The translations under genes and the position numbers were made by a program. From contig CM060733.1 in the NCBI GenBank assembly GCA_030704615.1, positions 50,220,001 through 50,284,000 of the forward strand: DNA of 64,000 nt. Reading direction: 5' to 3'. Under the pieces are notes generated by a model. That model ran no database searches and was not told the origin of the DNA. It worked only from the letters and a program-made list of their open reading frames with translations. This document shows, one piece after another, positions 58,606 to 64,000 of the stretch. Source of the stretch: Takakia lepidozioides. Taxonomy: Eukaryota; Streptophyta; Takakiopsida; Takakiales; Takakiaceae. Numbering within the stretch: the stretch's first letter is position 1; each line of letters opens with the position of its first letter.

Positions 58606-61600
58606 CTATGTAATTTCTATATTGTAAATTTTTGGCAATGGATTGAAAACAAAATACCGGGCTTTATCCCAAAATATTAGGGGGACAACTATTGAGGAAA
58701 ATCCAATAGCTACACCTATAGCAAATCCATGTATAGACACAATGTCGGATAATTGAGGTTCTTGGTGTTGTAAGGTTCTATATATCTCTATCGAAGCATT
58801 TAAATTTTGTGTGCATGAATTGTTTAGAGGTGAGCCACAAAGACCTAAATTCCCTGGCTTATAGGTACTTACAGTAAAAGAATTGAATTGATTGCCTCTC
58901 GGAATTAGCCCGGATAGATTGTTCATAGATAGTTCTAATGTACCTAAGTTTTCTAGTTTTGTAAGAGTTGTTGGAATTCCACCTGAAAGTTGATTGTTTG
59001 AAAGATCTAATGTTTCCAATTCTAATAGATTTTCAAAATTTGGCGGTATCTCACCTTGTAAAGCATTGTGAGACAAAATCAAGTACTTCAAAGCCACCAA
59101 CGTACCGATATGCAAAGGGATACTTCCAGTGAGACTGTTTCTTGATAAATCAATATATGCCAATGACTTCAAAATGTATGTATAGTCCAAGCCAATCCCT
59201 CTAGGATATAAAGTGATTTCATAATCAAGTGTCGAACCCGCGGCTAGTGAGTCATTTGAATTTTCTGTCACTTTGAAACCTTGTAATCGAGTAAGGTTGG
59301 TAGGAATATCGCCTGAAAAGTTGTTGTTTGACAAGTCAAGTACTTGAAGTTGTACCATGTTGCCAATCCAAGATGGAATAGAACCCTCAAATTTGTTTCC
59401 AGCTAAACGGAGTATGCGCAAGTTTTGCAAACTCGAATCATTGACTAGCTCAATAGGTAAGCTTCCATTTAGGTTATTCATACCGAAATCCCCCAGTTTA
59501 AGACTAGTAGAAGTGGCGAAAGATGATGGAATACCTCCAATGAGATTATTACTATAAACTGAAAATAATTGTAGATCATCGAGTTGATTAAAATCAAGTT
59601 GTAATGGTCCAGATAGCGTGTTGTTGCTCAACTCCAATATTTGCAAAAACGTACAATTGACCAAAGTCGAAGGAATGCTTCCACTCAACTTGTTTGAGCT
59701 TAAATACAGATATCGTAGTTGCGTCAAACCTCCCAATTGTGTAGGTACATCACCTTTGAACATTATTCAACACCAATTTAATAATAATAATAATAATAAC
59801 CATCACAGTAAGCAATGTGGATTAGCTATACCACTAAGGGTGTTAAGTGAATATTTTTACGAGGTTGGAATCATATTTCTTGTAAGTCGTTCATTTCTCA
59901 TTCATAGCCTTAATTTTCTCTATCATAATGACATATTTGTTCACAATCTACAAAAATTTACCAAATGTATTTGCGATTTTGAACTTTAAATTAATTTATC
60001 ATTTCTGCGCTTTTGAGTTTTCAAATAACACCATACCTTGTAATTGATTGTTGTCAAGATGAAAATATCTCATGGATGTGCAATTGGTCAAAGACGTAGG
60101 GATTTTGCCAATAAGTCTATTTTGGCTCAAATCCAGATACACCAATTGATTCATCCTTCCCATTTCAGTAGGTATGTGACCTAAACATCAAACCACACAT
60201 AATTAGATAATTTCTCATAATCAATCTCTTGTACTATAATCATGTATCCAAGTTCATTTAAAAACAACCAAACAAAATTTGTTTCACATGTCAAATGGAC
60301 AATTTAATAACATCAAAATAATTCTTGTATGTATTGACATTCTTGGTGCTGAAAAACATCATATTCAAATGTTCAACATAACCAATTCAATAAGCCTTGT
60401 GTTCTCTACGCATAATTAACATCTTAATTTTACAAGTGTTGATGGGGTTTATAGAGATATTTTCATATTGTCTTCACACAATGAAATAAGTCTAGATTTT
60501 AAAATTGTTACATTTCTAATTAACGTGTTAATTGTGATAAATGTTATTCATGCATCAAATTTCCCCACCTGACAAATTGTTGTTGTTGAGCCACAAACCC
60601 TGCAAAGAAGTGCAATTTGTCAACGAAGAAGGGATAATGTTGGTAAAATTATTTCCACTCACGTCCAAATATACCAATTTATTCAGCACTCCCAACTCCA
60701 TGGGTATATGACCTGAACATCAACCATTGCATGTTAGTACCTATAGTGTATATTACATGTTCATTACACTATACATTCAAAAATTTAGGTAACAGATTCT
60801 GAATATTCATTGACATTTCATAATATAAAAAGTTGAATGCAATATTGAATACATTATCATCAACCTTTCACATTTAGCTCTAAAAAGACTAGTAGATCAA
60901 TCATAATCCATTGATACTAATATATCTATTATTTGGGTGTTCTCATATACAATTAGATATACTTGAGACAAAAGTTTTGATGCTCTCTATTTCGTTATAA
61001 GTACCATATTAAAATTAACCCGATATTTTATTTTATCTTTTGTGAAAGGAAACCTGGGAGCGACAGCCCACAATTCAGGCCCTTGAGGAGGGGGAAAACA
61101 TAATTATACTAGTGATAAATATGGAGTTTTTACCTGTCAATTGCATGCCGTTAAGCCACAATTCTGTGAGTAGGGTGCAGTTCAACAGAAAAAGAGGGAA
61201 TTGACCCGTGAATTGATTACCACCTAGATTTAAGGAAGAGAGTTGATTCGACATTCCCAATTCCATAGGTATATCACCTGCCAAAAAAAGCATCATGGTA
61301 GAACTTGAAAGAGTGTTTTTCGAGAAAAAGGAGAAAAAGAAGAGTTTTTTTTTTTTTTTTTTTTTTTTTTGGCATAAGACTTTATAACTGAGGTCGGATT
61401 TATGATAAAATAATTATTATTTTTTAATTAAAATTACTACCATAGGTGCCTCTTGCTGTCCGCCATTAATTAAATAAAATAAAAATACAGAGCTGGAGAA
61501 AAAAAAAATTCCTCCTCTCAAAGTGCCAAATATCCATATATTTGAACCCAACACTTGTTTGAAAAGTGTTCAACCTCTTCTGCGAAAAAACAAAACAAAA

Positions 61601-64000
61601 CAAAAACAAAAATGATATGGTGTTTGTTTTTTAGATAATATGAATAAAAAATAATATCAATCTATTAAATATATATTTTGTCTTCAAAGTCAATTAATAT
61701 TTTACCTGTCAGTTGATTGTCGCTGACCCAAAAGTATACAAGGTTTCTCGATCCGATAGGTATATGACCTATACCACCATTAACCATTGTATGTCAGTAC
61801 TATTGCACAATGTTTCTGTTAATTATAGTTACATTAGTTAAAAATAAAATCATATATATATATATATGATTTTTTATTTTTTTTGAAATACAATGTTATG
61901 TACTCACCTGTAAAACTAATTAAGCCCAAGTTTAGCCTAGTAAATGATAGCTAAATCCAAATAAAGAGCCCAAGTTAAAATAATGATCTAAGTGATAGGA
62001 CGTTAAGGGTTGAGGTAGCAATTTTTTTCCTCTTCAAAGATGTTATTTAAAATACACTTAAGTTTCAGTAAGAATTGAAGATATGAGGAGTAGATGGTCA
62101 AGAGCTAACTAAAGAACTACATAGTTAAATGTAGCTAAAGACAATCGAATGATATTCTCAGATCTAAGGATGGATTGACAGTAGTCCTACAACATGATTT
62201 TGTTACATTGTTACACCAGAGCAAAATTTGCAACCATGCAAGAACCTACCTGTGAGGTTGTTGTTGTTAAGCCATACACCCAAAAGAGACGTGCAATTCG
62301 TGAAAGAAGGCGGTATATTGCCCGTGAGATTGTTTCGGCTCAAGTCCATATAGGTTAAATTTTGCAGTTGACCAATTTCTTTGGGTATATACCCTGATAG
62401 TTGGTTGTTGTGCAGCCACAGACCCACAAGGGAAGTACAACTCGCCAATGAAGATGGGATGTTGTCTATGAGATTGTTAAAACTCATATTCAAATATTTC
62501 AATTTCTTCATTGTTCCCAATACATCAGGTATACCACCTGATCAGCAACAACCATCACATATTAGAATTGCGCTCCATATATATTCATCATAATGCACAT
62601 TCAAAAATTGAGTTCAATACAGATTGCAACATGACTACACCGGGAGAAGGTTACATGTGAGGGGGAGGAGATAATCTCACCCATAAGTTTGTTTGAGGAA
62701 AGATAAATGGTACTTAGATTTTGCAGTTGTCCAATTTCTTTGGGTATAGACCCTGATAGTTGGTTGTTGTTTAGCCACACACCCACAAGAGACGTGCAAT
62801 TCGTGAAAGAAGGCGGTATATTGCCCGTGAGATTGTTTCGACTCAAGTCTATATAGGATAAATTTTGCAGCTGACCAATTTCTTTGGGTATATACCCTGA
62901 TAGTTGGTTGTTGTTCAGCCACAGACCCACAAGGGAAGTACAACTCGCCAATGAAGATGGGATGTTGTCTATGAGATTGTTAAAACTCATATCCAAATAT
63001 TTCAATTTCTTCATTGTTCCCAATACATCAGGTATACCACCTGATCAGCAGCAACCATCACATATTAGAATTGCGCTCCATATTCATCAATGCACATTCA
63101 AAAATTGAGTTCAATACAGATTGTAACATGACGACACCGGGAGAAGGTTATATGTAAGGGGGAGGAGATAGTCTCACCCGTAAGTTTGTTTGAAGAAAGA
63201 TAAATGGTACTTAGATTTTGCAGCTGTCCAATTTCTTTGGGTATAGACCCTGATAGTTGGTTGTTGTTTAGCCACACACCCACAAGGGAACTACAATTCG
63301 CCAACGAAGATGGGATGTTGTCTGTGAGATTGTTCCTACTCAAATCCAAAAGCTCCAATGTCTTCATTGTTCCCAATGCAGTTGGTATACCACCTGAACA
63401 ACAACCATCACATATTGTTAGAATTGCACATGTAATTTTAATGTACATTAAAAGATTGAGTAATATAGATTTCAACCCAAGTGTTTATGCCTGAGAGAGA
63501 ATCCATGACCTAAATGCACATGGGAGCCTACCTGTGAATTGGTTGTTGTTTAGCCACACACCCACAAGGGAACTACAATTCGCCAACGAAGATGGGATGT
63601 TGTATGTGAGATTGTTCCTACTCAAATCCAAAAGCTCCAATGTCTTCATTGTTCCCAATGCAGTAGGTATACCACCTGATCAACAACAGCCATCACATAT
63701 TGTTAGAATTGCACATGTAATTTTAATGTACATTAAAAGATTGAGTCATATAGATTTCAACCCAAGTGTTTATGCCTTAGAGAGAATCCATGACCTAAAT
63801 GCACGTGAGCCCACCTGTGAATTGGTTGCTGTTAAGCCTCAATACCACAAGGGATGTGCAATTCGCTAAAGAAGAGGGTATAGTGCCCGTGAGAGTGTTC
63901 TCACTCAGATCGATATGCGAGAGCTTGGTCAACTTTCCCAAATTTGGCGGTATGCCACCTACGAATCCAACAGTAATTGCTCGTTAGTTCGAACAATTCA
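58606..64000 (-). CDS. LRR receptor-like protein (no kinase), 5' end beyond the window
   Basis: This is an extracellular LRR protein with one membrane anchor. Minus-strand exons: 63958-63815, 63675-63532, 63393-63178, 63040-62681, 62537-62250, 61768-61706, 61277-61134, 60712-60569, 60180-60037 and 59753-58606. All introns shown are phase 1, splitting the Gly codon of GGIP/GHIP/GDIP. The LRRs are plant-specific type (LxxLxLxxNxLxGxIPxx). The last exon carries further LRRs, a non-LRR island near YEITLYPRGIGLDYTYI, four closing LRRs, the cap GNLGLCGSPLNNSC, a membrane segment GFAIGVAIGFSSIVVPLIF and a short cytosolic tail ending IYNIEIT. There is no kinase domain, so this is an RLP rather than an RLK. 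RLPs usually signal with SOBIR1/BAK1-type partners in defence or development. The 63-nt exon is shorter than the 144-nt module, as if internally deleted. The signal peptide and start are off the window. Confidence 0.85.
62250..63675 (-). repeat. Tandemly duplicated LRR exon-intron blocks
   Basis: The exon starting at 62537 and its upstream intron repeat as the exon starting at 63040 (offset 503 bp, including near-identical intron text such as agaattgcgctccatat). The exon at 63393 and its intron repeat at 63675 (offset 282 bp, agattgcacatgtaatttta-like intron). Intron similarity as high as exon similarity points to recent unequal crossing-over. Confidence 0.85.

Overview
The window is nuclear DNA of a land plant. 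It carries multi-exon genes with GT-AG introns of about 100-700 bp, AT-rich spacers and many decayed transposons. Its conserved genes are a kinesin-14 with a calponin-homology domain, a plant-type ING protein, a BZR1/BES1 DNA-binding domain, a DCAF12-type WD40 protein and an LRR receptor-like protein. The exact lineage cannot be fixed from sequence alone. A seed-free plant is my weak guess.

Layout. 1-4.6 kb: two head-to-head Copia fragments, one split by a 617-bp hAT element. 6.4-18.5 kb, minus strand: a kinesin-14 (KCH class) gene of about 22 exons. 21.5-25.1 kb: a LINE ORF2 remnant split by a 2.05-kb Mutator-like element, which itself holds a hAT MITE and inverted repeats. 27.3 kb: a second copy of that MITE, carrying telomere-type repeats. 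29-31.5 kb: a LINE ORF1 remnant split by an 878-bp Mutator-like element. 34.9-36.9 kb, minus: a gene with a BZR1-type domain and almost nothing after it. 38-40.5 kb, plus: a complete 270-residue ING protein. 41.5 kb: a third MITE copy. 42.7-46.1 kb, plus: a complete 403-residue DCAF12 homologue, with a duplicated ACGT-rich repeat and a perfect 20-bp hairpin upstream. 47.7-57.9 kb: a retroelement graveyard. 58.6-64 kb, minus: the 3' part of an LRR receptor-like protein gene built from symmetric LRR exons, running off the window end.

Most unusual content. On the plus strand at 52.8-54.96 kb a retroelement with an aspartic protease is followed by a C5-cytosine DNA methyltransferase domain (motif I DLFGG, motif IV PCQG, motif VI-like ENE). 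On the minus strand at 48.5-49.1 kb a Ty3-type integrase tail ends in a complete PHD finger and is followed by a polypurine tract and a TG...CA LTR. Together they suggest an LTR-retrotransposon lineage that captured a DNA methylation writer and a histone-tail reader. Both copies are dead. Most of the stop codons in the methyltransferase copy can be explained by C-to-T changes at CAG, CAA or CGA codons.

The cellular genes do not form a pathway. The likely roles are a microtubule/actin-linked motor (KIN14), an H3K4me3 reader (ING), a DNA-binding protein (BZR domain), a CUL4-DDB1 substrate receptor (DCAF12) and a cell-surface receptor-like protein (RLP). Exon boundaries were set by hand from splice consensus and reading phase. 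The ING and DCAF12 models close in frame. The kinesin model is firm except at two junctions.
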